From Johnsonella ignava ATCC 51276 (GTDB lineage: Bacteria > Bacillota > Clostridia > Lachnospirales > Lachnospiraceae), in the NCBI RefSeq assembly GCF_000235445.1, contig NZ_JH378830.1, forward strand, positions 92,229 through 156,228: 64,000 nt of DNA. The letters are read 5' to 3'. Below, one piece after another: positions 1-8,619 of the stretch. Under the pieces are notes generated by a model, which did not search any database, was not told where the DNA came from, and saw only the letters and a program-made list of their open reading frames with translations. The translations under genes were made by a program, and so were the position numbers. How positions within the stretch are numbered: the stretch's first letter is position 1; each line of letters opens with the position of its first letter.

Positions 1-1
1 T

Positions 2-67
2 CAGATTGCACCGGCAAGACTTGAACAGTCTATGGATATACTCAGAAAAGCCGGATATATTGAGTAG
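2..67 (+). CDS. C-terminal 21 codons of an unknown protein (partial)
   Basis: The open frame from base 2 to the TAG at 65-67 reads QIAPARLEQSMDILRKAGYIE. It has a protein-like composition and ends in a helix plus a 'KAGYIE' tail of the kind seen at the end of winged-helix or other small helical domains. Everything upstream is outside the window, so no function can be assigned. The stop is followed by AT-rich DNA and a long stem at 117-176 that could end its transcript. Confidence 0.5.
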   Translation, partial: QIAPARLEQSMDILRKAGYIE

Positions 68-116
68 AATAGGATTTGATTAAAAAATATTAAGTATAAA
101 ATAATAGGTATGTAAT

Positions 117-176
117 CAGGGCGGAGTTAAGTTTGGAAAGAATATTAAGCAAGTTTTGCGACTTAGCTTCGTCCTG
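117..176 (+). terminator. Long imperfect stem-loop after the partial gene
   Basis: CAGGGCGGAGTTAAGT (117-132) pairs over all 16 positions with ACTTAGCTTCGTCCTG (161-176) if three G-U pairs are allowed. The 28-nt loop contains a small GCAA/TTGC hairpin. A T-rich but interrupted stretch follows. It is probably the terminator of the upstream gene, though the wobble-containing stem and large loop also fit a regulatory RNA. The rest of 177-429 is AT-rich spacer with no gene that I can see. Confidence 0.45.
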
Positions 177-332
177 TTATATTTTATAAAGTGAATAATT
201 AAAATATATACAAGTTTTATATGTTATATATTTTAAATATTTACCTTAGCTTTTTGTAGTGTATATTTACTTTAAACAAAAATAAATAACAAGTAAAACA
301 TATTTCTTAGCTTAATAAAATATAAATAATAC

Positions 333-361
333 TTGAAAAAAACACCATTTAATATTAATAT
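333..361 (+). promoter_or_regulatory. Possible promoter for the tRNA-Sec/selAB cluster
   Basis: TTGAAA (333-338) and TAATAT (356-361) are separated by 17 bp, about 70 bp before the first tRNA-Sec. The -35 is good and the -10 is only fair. A 14-bp perfect palindrome, ACATGTATACATGT (377-390), lies in the predicted early transcribed region and could be an operator. Confidence 0.35.
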
Positions 362-429
362 ATAGTAGCGGTTTGAACATGTATACATGTCGGACTTTTT
401 TAATGTCCTTTAACAGGGCATAAAGTTTT

Positions 430-523
430 GGTGGGAGTTGGGTAGCTGGTGCGCCCCGCAGTCTTCAAAACTGTTGTGTGGGGTTAGGAGCCTCACGGGT
501 GGGTTCGATTCCCACCACCATCG
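430..523 (+). tRNA. selC: tRNA-Sec (UCA), copy 1
   Basis: The 94-nt gene has a UCA anticodon in the loop CTTCAAA, a long variable arm (GTGGGG/CCTCAC) and a T arm with GGTTCGATTCC. Its extended 6-bp D stem (GGGT-GC/GCGCCC, one bulged A) closes on a TGGT tetraloop; a long D stem is a hallmark of tRNA-Sec. No CCA is encoded. The acceptor begins G-C, G-U, U-A, G-C, G-C and then becomes irregular, with a G-A mismatch or bulge, and it pairs less well than copy 2. The T-stem plus acceptor 3' strand is 12 nt to a G discriminator, one less than in E. coli selC. It could be functional or degenerating. Confidence 0.85.
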
Positions 524-622
524 TTTAAAAATAAAATAATGACAGTGTAAGCAGGCGGCTTAGCTTTAAGAATTTTATCTTTACTTATAGGATGCCGCTT
601 ATACACAAATAGCCTATGATAT

Positions 623-715
623 GGAGGGTGATGGGTGCTGGTGTGCCCCGCAGTCTTCAAAACTGTTGTGTGGGGTTAGGAGCCTCACGGGTGGGTTCGA
701 TTCCTACCACCTCCG
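623..715 (+). tRNA. selC: tRNA-Sec (UCA), copy 2
   Basis: The 93-nt gene is nearly identical to copy 1 from the anticodon arm through the T arm but differs in the acceptor and D arms. The D stem is an unbroken 6 bp (GGGTGC/GTGCCC) with a TGGT loop, and the anticodon is UCA. The acceptor starts GGAGG and pairs with CCTCC before the G discriminator, then has an irregularity next to the T stem. It lies 32 bp before the selA start, so tRNA and selA are probably cotranscribed. It is the better-paired copy and the likelier main tRNA-Sec. Confidence 0.9.
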
Positions 716-747
716 TTTAACAAAATTCAGCAGCTAAAGGAGAAAAT

Positions 748-2154
748 ATGGAAGAAAGACATGAGTTATTGCGTGGACTTCCCAAAGTAGATGAGGTGCT
801 GCTTGATGAGCGCCTTTTTTTATTTGCATCTACACCAAGGGATATTATTGTAGAAAGTGTAAGAGAAGTTATAGATACCTTCAGGCAGGAAATACTTTCG
901 GGTGAAAGAACCTGTCAGGTGAATAATGAGGAGGTTTTTGATAAGCTGTCAAAAATTCTTAAAGAAAGAGCGAGGATGAATTTAAGGCGTGTACTTAATG
1001 CTACGGGAGTAGTACTTCATACGAATCTTGGAAGATCAAGGCTCAGCAGACAGGCATATAATGCTATATGTGAGATAGCCGATTCATATAGCACGCTTGA
1101 GTATGATTTAAAACTTGGAGAAAGAGGCAGCAGGCATGATATAATTTCAGGTATTATAAAGAAAGTTACAGGTGCACAGGCGGCTATTGCCGTAAATAAT
1201 AATGCAGCAGCGACCATGATAGTTCTTGCGGCACTTGCAAGGGGAAAAGAAGTTGTTATATCAAGAGGAGAACTTGTAGAAGTAGGAGGAGCTTTTAGAA
1301 TCCCTGACGTCATGAGTGAGTCAGGTGCGATATTAAAAGAGGTTGGTGCTACAAACAAGACGAGGACAAGCGATTATATAGCCGCTTATGATCCTGAAAA
1401 AACGGCTATATTTTTAAAAGTTCATACATCAAATTATAGAATAGTAGGTTTTACTGAAGATGTAAGCCTTAATGAGATGGTAGAGCTTGGTAAAAAATAT
1501 TCAGTACCTGTGGTATACGATATGGGTAATGGGCTTATAAGTGATTTAAGCCGATATGGGCTTCATGAACCTACGGTATCGGAAGCATTGAAGGCGGGGG
1601 CTGATATAGTTTTATTTTCAGGAGATAAACTGCTTGGAGGTCCTCAGGCAGGAGTTATAATAGGTAAGAAGAAATATATTGACATAATTAAAAAACATCC
1701 TCTTGCAAGGGCGTTTAGAGTTGATAAATTAACACTTGCAGCACTTGAAGCTACATTTGGCTCATATATTGACGGCAATAATGCTATAAAAGATATACCT
1801 ACACTTAGAATGATATGTGAAAGCGTACAGAGTCTTAAATTAAGAGCCGGGAAGCTTAAAGAAATATTTGAAGAGTATTGCCCCGGTTTTAATTATGAGA
1901 TAGAGGAATGTATAGATCAGGTCGGGGGCGGAAGTGCTCCTACAGATGACCTTAAGGGTTATGGTGTCAGCATAACAGGAGGAGGATTGTCTGCCCAAAA
2001 GCTTGAAAGAAGGCTTAGAAAGGCGGAAACACCACTTATAGTCAGAATCAATCATGACAGGGTGCTTGTTAATGTAAGAACATTAAGTGATGATGAATTC
2101 CTGCTTGCGGCACAGGCAGTTAAATCTGCCCAAGAAGGAGAAGAAAATGCATAA
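748..2154 (+). CDS. selA: L-seryl-tRNA(Sec) selenium transferase
   Basis: SelA converts seryl-tRNA(Sec) to selenocysteinyl-tRNA(Sec) with selenophosphate, as a PLP enzyme in the cytoplasm. The 468-aa length is normal for the family. The N-terminal domain leads into 'RVLNATGVVLHTNLGRS', typical of SelA, and the PLP lysine is in 'FSGDKLLGGPQAG' (about residue 294). A clear AAAGGAG stands just before the ATG. The gene directly follows two tRNA-Sec genes and overlaps selB by 8 bp, so it belongs to one selenocysteine operon. selD, which makes selenophosphate, is not in the window. Confidence 0.97.
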   Translation: MEERHELLRGLPKVDEVLLDERLFLFASTPRDIIVESVREVIDTFRQEILSGERTCQVNNEEVFDKLSKILKERARMNLRRVLNATGVVLHTNLGRSRLSRQAYNAICEIADSYSTLEYDLKLGERGSRHDIISGIIKKVTGAQAAIAVNNNAAATMIVLAALARGKEVVISRGELVEVGGAFRIPDVMSESGAILKEVGATNKTRTSDYIAAYDPEKTAIFLKVHTSNYRIVGFTEDVSLNEMVELGKKYSVPVVYDMGNGLISDLSRYGLHEPTVSEALKAGADIVLFSGDKLLGGPQAGVIIGKKKYIDIIKKHPLARAFRVDKLTLAALEATFGSYIDGNNAIKDIPTLRMICESVQSLKLRAGKLKEIFEEYCPGFNYEIEECIDQVGGGSAPTDDLKGYGVSITGGGLSAQKLERRLRKAETPLIVRINHDRVLVNVRTLSDDEFLLAAQAVKSAQEGEENA

Positions 2155-4063
2155 TATTATAATAGGAACCGCCGGGCATGTCGATCATGGCAAAACCTGC
2201 CTTATAAAAGCATTGTCAGGCTTTGATACCGATAGACTTAAGGAAGAAAAAAAGAGAGGAATCACAATTGATCTCGGTTTTGCAAACCTTCCAAATGATG
2301 CAGGGCTTCATATAGGGATAATTGATGTTCCGGGGCATGAAAAATTTGTTAAAAATATGTTGGCAGGTATAGGCGGTATAGATTTAGTACTGCTTGTAAT
2401 TTCACTTGAGGAAGGTGTTATGCCTCAGACTGTGGAACATTTCGAGATACTTAAAATGCTTCATATAAAACAGGGAATAGTCGTACTTACAAAGGAAGAT
2501 GCGGTAGATACTGATTGGGCTGATGCAGTAGAAGAAGATGTAATCGGACTTGTAAAGGACAGTTTTTTAGAAAATGCACCTATGATAAGAGTATCATCAT
2601 ATACAGGCAAAAACATATCAAAATTAAAGGATATGATTATAAGCATGGTTGCGGATTTGGCAGGGCGTAGAGAAGAAGCGGAACTTTTCAGATTATATGT
2701 TGACAGAGTATTTACTATGGAAGGCTTCGGGACTGTGGTTACAGGAACACTTCAGGAAGGAAGTGTTAAAACAGGTGATGATGTAGTTTTGTATCCTGCC
2801 GGCAGGGAGATTAAGATAAGAGGTATACAGTCTCATGGACAAAAGGAAGAACAGGCATTTGCAGGACAGCGTACAGCACTTAATTTATTAAATGTTAAAA
2901 AAGAGGAATTAAGCAGGGGAGATATACTTGCTTATCCAGGTTCAATAATTAAAACAAAATTAATTGATGTAAAGGTTAATACATTTAAAACAAGTACAAG
3001 AGAACTTAGGAGCGGAGACAGAATACATTTAAATTATGGCTCGGCACAAGTTATGGCAAAAGTGATTCTTTTGTCAAAAGATTTTTTAAGACCCGGAGAA
3101 GGCGATTATGCTCAGCTTAGGTTTGATGATGATGTAGTGCTTAAGAGAAATGATCGCTTTATAATAAGATTCCTTTCACCTGTAGAGACCTTTGGAGGTG
3201 GAGTTGTACTTGACATAGCACCTTTAAAGCATAAAAAAAAGGATGAAGCGGTCCTTGAAAATATGAAGATAAAAGAGCTAGGAAGTGATTTTGATACATG
3301 TGAACTTAAGATAGCTGAAGAAAGTCATAGATTTCCTGACAGACATAGATTGGCAGGACTGATGGGAATGACATCAGCTGAAATTTTAAATATAATTGAC
3401 ACTCTTAAAACTAAAAAGAAAATTATAGTTCTTTCAGATGATACATTTATACATCTTGCTTATTGGAAAACAATCACGGATTTTTCGCAGGAACTTCTTA
3501 AAAATTTCCATAAAGAAAATCCTATAAAAGAGGGTATGGGAAAGGAAGAGTTTAAATCAAAACTCAGCGAACAGTTTAGACTTAAAGACAGCAGAAAATC
3601 TTTAGTGCTGCTTGAAGAACTTGTAAAGCGTATGGTTGTAAAAATAAATGCTTCATTTGTCGCCGACAGGGATTTTCTTGCAGAATATTCTGCTGAGATG
3701 AATGTAATGCTTGGTGAAATAAAGGACATATATATAAAGGCAGGGATTGAAGCTCCGTTAACTGTAAGTGTAATTGATGAGTTTAAAGATAAAAATGCGG
3801 CAAAAGAAGTAATTGCGGATCTGCTTAAAAATAATGAACTTATTAAATTAAATCCGGCAGTTTATATAAATGCACAGGCATATAATGATGCATTAAATAC
3901 CCTGGTAGATTTTATGAAAGACAGAAAGGAATTTACACTTGCGGAATTTAGGGATCTTTTTTCTACTTCAAGAAAATTTGCACTTCAATTTCTTGAGTAT
4001 ACTGATAAGAAAAGAATTACAAAACTTAATGGTGATAAAAGGGTGCTTTTAAAGAATATTTAG
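2147..4063 (+). CDS. selB: Selenocysteine-specific translation elongation factor
   Basis: SelB is the GTPase that brings Sec-tRNA(Sec) to the ribosome at UGA codons marked by a SECIS hairpin. The G motifs are clear: GHVDHGK near residues 10-16, DVPGHEK, and TKED in the G4 position. EF-Tu-like domains 2 and 3 follow, and roughly residues 380-638 form the winged-helix repeats that bind SECIS RNA. I place the start at 2147 ([16 protein letters not shown], preceded by AAGAAGGAG) rather than an in-frame ATG at 2087 that would add 20 unrelated residues. The product is 638 aa, and the gene overlaps the selA stop, consistent with translational coupling. Confidence 0.97.
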   Translation: MHNIIIGTAGHVDHGKTCLIKALSGFDTDRLKEEKKRGITIDLGFANLPNDAGLHIGIIDVPGHEKFVKNMLAGIGGIDLVLLVISLEEGVMPQTVEHFEILKMLHIKQGIVVLTKEDAVDTDWADAVEEDVIGLVKDSFLENAPMIRVSSYTGKNISKLKDMIISMVADLAGRREEAELFRLYVDRVFTMEGFGTVVTGTLQEGSVKTGDDVVLYPAGREIKIRGIQSHGQKEEQAFAGQRTALNLLNVKKEELSRGDILAYPGSIIKTKLIDVKVNTFKTSTRELRSGDRIHLNYGSAQVMAKVILLSKDFLRPGEGDYAQLRFDDDVVLKRNDRFIIRFLSPVETFGGGVVLDIAPLKHKKKDEAVLENMKIKELGSDFDTCELKIAEESHRFPDRHRLAGLMGMTSAEILNIIDTLKTKKKIIVLSDDTFIHLAYWKTITDFSQELLKNFHKENPIKEGMGKEEFKSKLSEQFRLKDSRKSLVLLEELVKRMVVKINASFVADRDFLAEYSAEMNVMLGEIKDIYIKAGIEAPLTVSVIDEFKDKNAAKEVIADLLKNNELIKLNPAVYINAQAYNDALNTLVDFMKDRKEFTLAEFRDLFSTSRKFALQFLEYTDKKRITKLNGDKRVLLKNI

Positions 4064-4146
4064 GAAAAAATGATTAAACATTTCCTATGTGAAAATTACA
4101 TATATTTTGCTGCCTATGTGATTTTATTATATATGCAAGCTACTTA

Positions 4147-4177
4147 AATTAAACACTGAGTCAATCAGTGTTTAATT
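4147..4177 (+). terminator. Hairpin after selB
   Basis: AATTAAACACTGA (4147-4159) and TCAGTGTTTAATT (4165-4177) make a perfect 13-bp stem with a GTCAA loop, 84 bp after the selB stop. There is no good T run, so it may stop or protect the transcript end. The rest of the 347-bp gap 4064-4410 has no gene. It holds an ATGTATACATGT sequence at 4229-4240 and a TATAAT at 4318-4323 that may serve the ABC operon, but I see no good -35. Confidence 0.5.
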
Positions 4178-4410
4178 ACTTTAAAGCAAAGTATAACTCT
4201 TTTATCAAGGTGATAGCACTATTTTTAAATGTATACATGTTAATATGTGCATTAATAAACATTTGCGTTAATAAAAAAGAAATAATATATTAATGGTATT
4301 CATAGCTTTCTATATGCTATAATAGCTCTCATATCAGCTGTATTTAATATTTTTAAGATATAGTATTTACAGCTCATATATTTAAATAATGTATAACTAA
4401 AGGAAGGCTG

Positions 4411-5124
4411 ATGGGAAAACAGGATAATGCTGAAGATACAGTTTATAAAAAAAATATAGTTATAAAAGTCAGCGGTCTTTATAAATACTATAAGGTCGGT
4501 ACACAGTACGTTCATGCACTTGACGGACTTGATTTTGATATAAAAAAAGGAGAATTCTGTGCTATAGTAGGTCCGTCAGGTTCAGGTAAATCAACACTTT
4601 TAAATATGCTTGCAGGTCTTGAAAAGCCCTCAAAGGGTGAGATAGTAATAGCAGGCAAACATATAGAAAAGCTTAATGAGAACCAGCTTGTAGCATTTAG
4701 GCGTGAAAATGTGGGATTTATATTTCAGTCATACAACCTGCTACAGACCATGAGTGCGGTTGAAAATGTGGCTATGCCGCTTATGTTCAGAGGAGTACCG
4801 GTTAAAAAAAGACTGGCTGTCGCAAATAAATATCTTGAGCTTGTAGGATTAAAAAAACAGGCTAATCAAAAAGGCAATGCAATGAGTGGAGGCCAGCAGC
4901 AGAGGGTAGGTATAGCAAGAGCACTTGCTATGAATCCTAAAATAATATTTGCTGATGAACCTACCGGAAACCTTGATACAAAAACTACCGGGGAAGTGCT
5001 TGAGCTCATGAAAGATGTAGTAAGCAAGGCAGGAAAAACACTTATTATGGTAACACATGATAATCATATAGCTGATTTTGCAGACCGAAGGATAAGGATA
5101 GTTGACGGAAAAATCAGTGATTAA
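4411..5124 (+). CDS. ABC transporter ATP-binding protein (MacB/LolD type)
   Basis: This is the cytoplasmic ATPase of an export-type ABC system. It has Walker A GPSGSGKST (residues 54-62), the signature MSGGQQQR near 158, Walker B IIFADEP followed by TGNLD near 180, and the H-loop 'MVTHD'. The 237-aa length and the GNLD sequence after Walker B fit the MacB/LolD/FtsE-like group. It starts a three-gene unit with a secreted membrane-anchored protein and a FtsX/MacB-like permease, all on the plus strand. Substrate is unknown; peptides, lipids or cell-wall-related cargo are all possible. Confidence 0.93.
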   Translation: MGKQDNAEDTVYKKNIVIKVSGLYKYYKVGTQYVHALDGLDFDIKKGEFCAIVGPSGSGKSTLLNMLAGLEKPSKGEIVIAGKHIEKLNENQLVAFRRENVGFIFQSYNLLQTMSAVENVAMPLMFRGVPVKKRLAVANKYLELVGLKKQANQKGNAMSGGQQQRVGIARALAMNPKIIFADEPTGNLDTKTTGEVLELMKDVVSKAGKTLIMVTHDNHIADFADRRIRIVDGKISD

Positions 5125-5176
5125 GTTTTAATTGGGTTTTGAGATAATTATGATATATTATAATTCATAAATACAA

Positions 5177-5220
5177 AGGAAGGAGAGTATGATATATGCG
5201 ATATATCATACGGAATTGAT
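5177..5220 (+). promoter_or_regulatory. Ribosome-binding site separated from start codon by a perfect hairpin
   Basis: The strong Shine-Dalgarno AAGGAAGGAGA (about 5176-5186) is 34 nt from the ATG at 5221, too far for normal initiation. Between them lie GTATGATATAT (5187-5197), GCG, and ATATATCATAC (5201-5211), a perfect 11-bp inverted repeat. If folded, the Shine-Dalgarno and ATG come within about 9 nt. A weak GGA at 5212-5214 is the only conventional alternative. Confidence 0.55.
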
Positions 5221-7050
5221 ATGAAGACTCTTAGAAGAGCCTTAAGTACATTTATGATAGTGTTCCTTTTTGTAATTGGAATTTTGTCAAATGTACATGC
5301 AGAGCTTGTTAATACTGAGGGAAATGCTTACTTTACCCAGTCGAAGATACCGACAGGAAAAACGGGGCAGATAATGAATGTAACATTTAAATTTACTGCT
5401 GATCAGGATTATACAAATGCCTGGGTGGGCATAGCCTATGATGATCAGATAAACAATACAGATGAAAGCGGTTCTGAACCGGTCAAATATGCATATCCTT
5501 TTGAGGTAAGCTCTGAAACCAATGTAAGGAAAAGTATCGGAAGGATGAAAAAGGGGCAGTCAAAAACAGTCAGTATTTCAGCAAGAGTAAGGCGGGATAT
5601 TCCGGAGGGGTATTATGGTGTACAGGTGTATGTGGCTGATTCAAAAGAAGGAGGTTCGCATGGTCCTCAGGAATATGTAAATGTCTGGGTAAAAAAATCA
5701 ACGGATAAGGAAACTGAAACAGATGAAGTAAAGGACGTAGTTTTTTCAATAGGAGAAGATCAGGCTTCACCTAGAGGGGCCTATCCTGAAACTATGAATT
5801 TTAGTCTCAATTTAAAAAACAAGGGTAAAGTAACTGCACAGGATGTAACTGCAAGTCTTATAGTTGACAGGGATGACAAAGTATTTCCGTTTGAGATAGA
5901 TGAAGCCAATTATGATAAAAGCTTCGCAAAGATTGCAAAGGATGAAGCTGTAAGTTTGGATTACAGCTTCAAGATAAGAAAAGATTCATATACGGGATAT
6001 TATCCTATTAAAATGCAGATCACCTATAGGGAAAGCTCTGAGGGTGAACTTAAAAAGGCTGAAACACAATTTTATGTGCATGTTGTAAGCAAGGCTGCTG
6101 AAACTTCGGAAACAACCGGAAAGCCCGAAAAGGATTTTAATGCAAATGACAGAGTAAAAGCAAGGATTGTTGTTGACAGCTACCGCACTGTGCCTGAAGA
6201 AATATTTGCAGGGGAAGAGTTTGAGCTTATAGTGGTTATGAAAAATGCATCTCAGACAGTAGCGGCAAGTAATATACTTTTTTCATTTGAATCTGAGAAA
6301 GTTTCTGAAAGCACAGTATTTACAACCGCTGAGGGTTCAAATTCAGTAGTTGTAAATTCACTTGCACCAAATGCAACTGCAGAGATAAGTGTAAAACTTA
6401 AATCAAAGCCTACAATCGACCAAAGGTCTTACGGTGTAACTATAAAAGAAAAGTTTGATTCACCTGAATTTAAAAATGCCGAGGAAAGTGTAGCATTAGA
6501 TGTTGCTGTAAAACAGATGGCAAAGCTTACCACGGGTACTATAACGGTAAATCCCTCGTCCATAGGAGTTGATGGTGAAAGCAATCTGTCTTTTCAGATA
6601 AGCAATACAGGTAAAGTGCCGCTTTATAATGTATTTGTAAAATGTGAAGCTGACTCAATTAAAGCGGTTGATCAGTATGTTGGTAATATAAAACCCGGAG
6701 AGAGCGGAAATGTGGATCTTATGCTTTCAGCACAAGCGGTTACTAATGATGAAAACAGCAATATAAATATTACAATTACTTATGAAGATGAAAATGGTGT
6801 TACAAGCTCGGTAAACAGAGAGGTTGACCTTACGGTGCTTGAAGAGGATCCTAATTCATTTGCCAATGATATGGATATGGATTTTGATAAAGATATGGAG
6901 GTAAAAACTCCATGGTACAAAGATAAGAGATTTATAATGGGAGTGATTGTAATAGCTGTTATATCGGCAGCAGCTGCAATTGCAGTTAAGATTATAAAAA
7001 AGAAAAAGGAAGCTGCTGAAGATAAGGCGGATGACGATATTGAGATTTAA
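5221..7050 (+). CDS. Secreted, membrane-anchored protein with Ig-like (CARDB/COG1361-type) domains
   Basis: The 609-aa protein has an N-terminal signal sequence (residues 1-27, ending near VHAEL), a long beta-rich extracellular part, and one C-terminal membrane segment (about 570-590) followed by a KKKKEAAED cytoplasmic tail. The extracellular part has repeated stretches of the type 'FSLNLKNKGKVTAQDVTASL' and 'LSFQISNTGKVPLYNVFVKC', typical of CARDB-like domains. It lies between the ATPase and permease of one ABC system, the position MacA holds in MacAB, but it shows no HlyD/MacA features. I infer it is an extracellular adaptor or substrate-handling partner. Function is unproven. Confidence 0.8.
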   Translation: MKTLRRALSTFMIVFLFVIGILSNVHAELVNTEGNAYFTQSKIPTGKTGQIMNVTFKFTADQDYTNAWVGIAYDDQINNTDESGSEPVKYAYPFEVSSETNVRKSIGRMKKGQSKTVSISARVRRDIPEGYYGVQVYVADSKEGGSHGPQEYVNVWVKKSTDKETETDEVKDVVFSIGEDQASPRGAYPETMNFSLNLKNKGKVTAQDVTASLIVDRDDKVFPFEIDEANYDKSFAKIAKDEAVSLDYSFKIRKDSYTGYYPIKMQITYRESSEGELKKAETQFYVHVVSKAAETSETTGKPEKDFNANDRVKARIVVDSYRTVPEEIFAGEEFELIVVMKNASQTVAASNILFSFESEKVSESTVFTTAEGSNSVVVNSLAPNATAEISVKLKSKPTIDQRSYGVTIKEKFDSPEFKNAEESVALDVAVKQMAKLTTGTITVNPSSIGVDGESNLSFQISNTGKVPLYNVFVKCEADSIKAVDQYVGNIKPGESGNVDLMLSAQAVTNDENSNINITITYEDENGVTSSVNREVDLTVLEEDPNSFANDMDMDFDKDMEVKTPWYKDKRFIMGVIVIAVISAAAAIAVKIIKKKKEAAEDKADDDIEI

Positions 7051-7114
7051 TTTACAGGGGCAGATTTAAATTCTGTACTTGATTCAGCGAAAGGTTTAAT
7101 TAGGTTTTAAATTT

Positions 7115-8500
7115 ATGAAATTTTCTGATTTACTCGGTATGAGTATTGGAAATCTTTTTAGGCGTAAAGTAAGGACACTGCTTACTATATTCGGTGTGCT
7201 TATAGGTACTGCTTCAGTTGTTACTATGGTATCTATCGGTATTGGTATGAAAAACCTTAACTTGGATCTTCAAAAAAGTTCAGTTATTACAAAGATGATA
7301 GAAGTACATTCTCAGGCTGATTATGGAGCCAGCGACAGTTCTTCACTTGAAAAATTTATAAATGATAAAGATATTGCGAAGATGGCAGCAATAAAAAATG
7401 TTGATGTGGCTACTCCGTATTTTGAAGTGTCAGTTATATTAAAGCAGGGTGTATATGTGTCGGATGCCCAAATCATAGGCGTAACCCGGGCATTTCTCGA
7501 AAAAATGCCTCTTAGCCAGGGGACAATCCCGCAAAAGGGTTCTTCAGAACTTGAGCTTCTTGCAGGAGGAGAACTTAATCTTAATTTTTATAATCCTAAA
7601 GTAAGCCAATATGCTACTTACGGCAATGCTCCGGATATAGATTTTATGAATAAAACCATGTTTGTAATATATGATACAGGAGCTTATTATTCATCTCAGC
7701 AGCCTTCAGATGCGGCTTTACCCTCACAAGGCAGCGGTGATCCCCTTGAGTCTAAGGTAGTTCTTCCGCCTAAAAAATATATTGTAAAAACTTCGGGTAT
7801 TATAGAAGCTGATGAAAGCGGTTACAGTCCGTTTTCAAGTTATGGGGCATATGCTGATATAGATATACTTAAGGCACAACTTAGAAAATATATGAAAAAT
7901 AAAGTGGTTCCGGGACAGCCTGAAACAAAAAACGGGAAACCTTATAAGACTTTTGTATATTCAAGAGCTCTGGTAATGGCTGATGATCAGTCGCATGTCG
8001 AGGAAATACAGAATACTATAAAAAAGATGGGGTTTCAGACCGATTCCATACTTGAGATAATAAAACAGCAGCAGAAGCAGTCAAATCTTATACAGACTGC
8101 ACTTGGTATGATAGGAGGGGTATCACTTTTTGTCGCTGCAATAGGTATAGCAAATACAATGATGATGTCAATATACGAAAGAACAAAGGAGATAGGTATT
8201 ATGAAGGTGCTTGGCTGTGATATGGCAAAGATAAGAGATATGTTTTTAATTGAATCGGCGCTTATAGGATTTATAGGCGGTGTTGTTGGTGTAGGGCTGA
8301 GTTATTTTGTGGCATTTATACTCAATAGCACGAATGTGGGCTATACGCTTACCCATCAAAATGGAAATATTTCTATAATCCCTAACTGGATGGGGTTGGT
8401 GGCAGTAGTTTTTGCAATTATGGTAGGTATGGTAGCAGGACTTTTGCCATCATTAAGAGCCATGAAATTAAGCCCTCTTTCAGCACTTAGAAATGAATAG
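7115..8500 (+). CDS. ABC transporter permease (MacB/FtsX family)
   Basis: The 461-aa protein has the MacB layout: an N-terminal membrane helix (about residues 20-43, after 'GNLFRRKVRTLLTIFGVLIG'), a large extracytoplasmic domain, and three C-terminal helices (roughly 330-355, 385-405, 425-447). The 'SIYERTKEIGIMKVLGC' segment and the final 'GLLPSLRAMKLSPLSALR' are characteristic of the FtsX family. It follows the secreted partner by 64 bp and completes the operon begun at 4411. Members of this family usually work as mechanotransmitters or exporters rather than importers. Confidence 0.92.
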   Translation: MKFSDLLGMSIGNLFRRKVRTLLTIFGVLIGTASVVTMVSIGIGMKNLNLDLQKSSVITKMIEVHSQADYGASDSSSLEKFINDKDIAKMAAIKNVDVATPYFEVSVILKQGVYVSDAQIIGVTRAFLEKMPLSQGTIPQKGSSELELLAGGELNLNFYNPKVSQYATYGNAPDIDFMNKTMFVIYDTGAYYSSQQPSDAALPSQGSGDPLESKVVLPPKKYIVKTSGIIEADESGYSPFSSYGAYADIDILKAQLRKYMKNKVVPGQPETKNGKPYKTFVYSRALVMADDQSHVEEIQNTIKKMGFQTDSILEIIKQQQKQSNLIQTALGMIGGVSLFVAAIGIANTMMMSIYERTKEIGIMKVLGCDMAKIRDMFLIESALIGFIGGVVGVGLSYFVAFILNSTNVGYTLTHQNGNISIIPNWMGLVAVVFAIMVGMVAGLLPSLRAMKLSPLSALRNE

Positions 8501-8580
8501 TATTTTTAAAAGCAAACGCATATAAAATAAAAGTATATTAAAAAATATTAAAAAATATAAGTTAAAAAATAAAAAAATAC

Positions 8581-8609
8581 TTGACAAGTATATTTTATGT
8601 GCTTATAAT
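8581..8609 (+). promoter_or_regulatory. Consensus promoter of the ilv operon
   Basis: TTGACA (8581-8586) and TATAAT (8604-8609) with a 17-bp spacer are a perfect sigma-70/SigA-type match. Transcription should start near 8616, just before the T-box leader. Confidence 0.85.
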
Positions 8610-8619
8610 ACCTCACATA

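Noticed and set aside
430..715. Calling the two tRNAs Ser or Leu because of the long variable arm
   Set aside because: Both have a UCA anticodon and an extended D stem with a tetraloop, and they stand directly before selA-selB.
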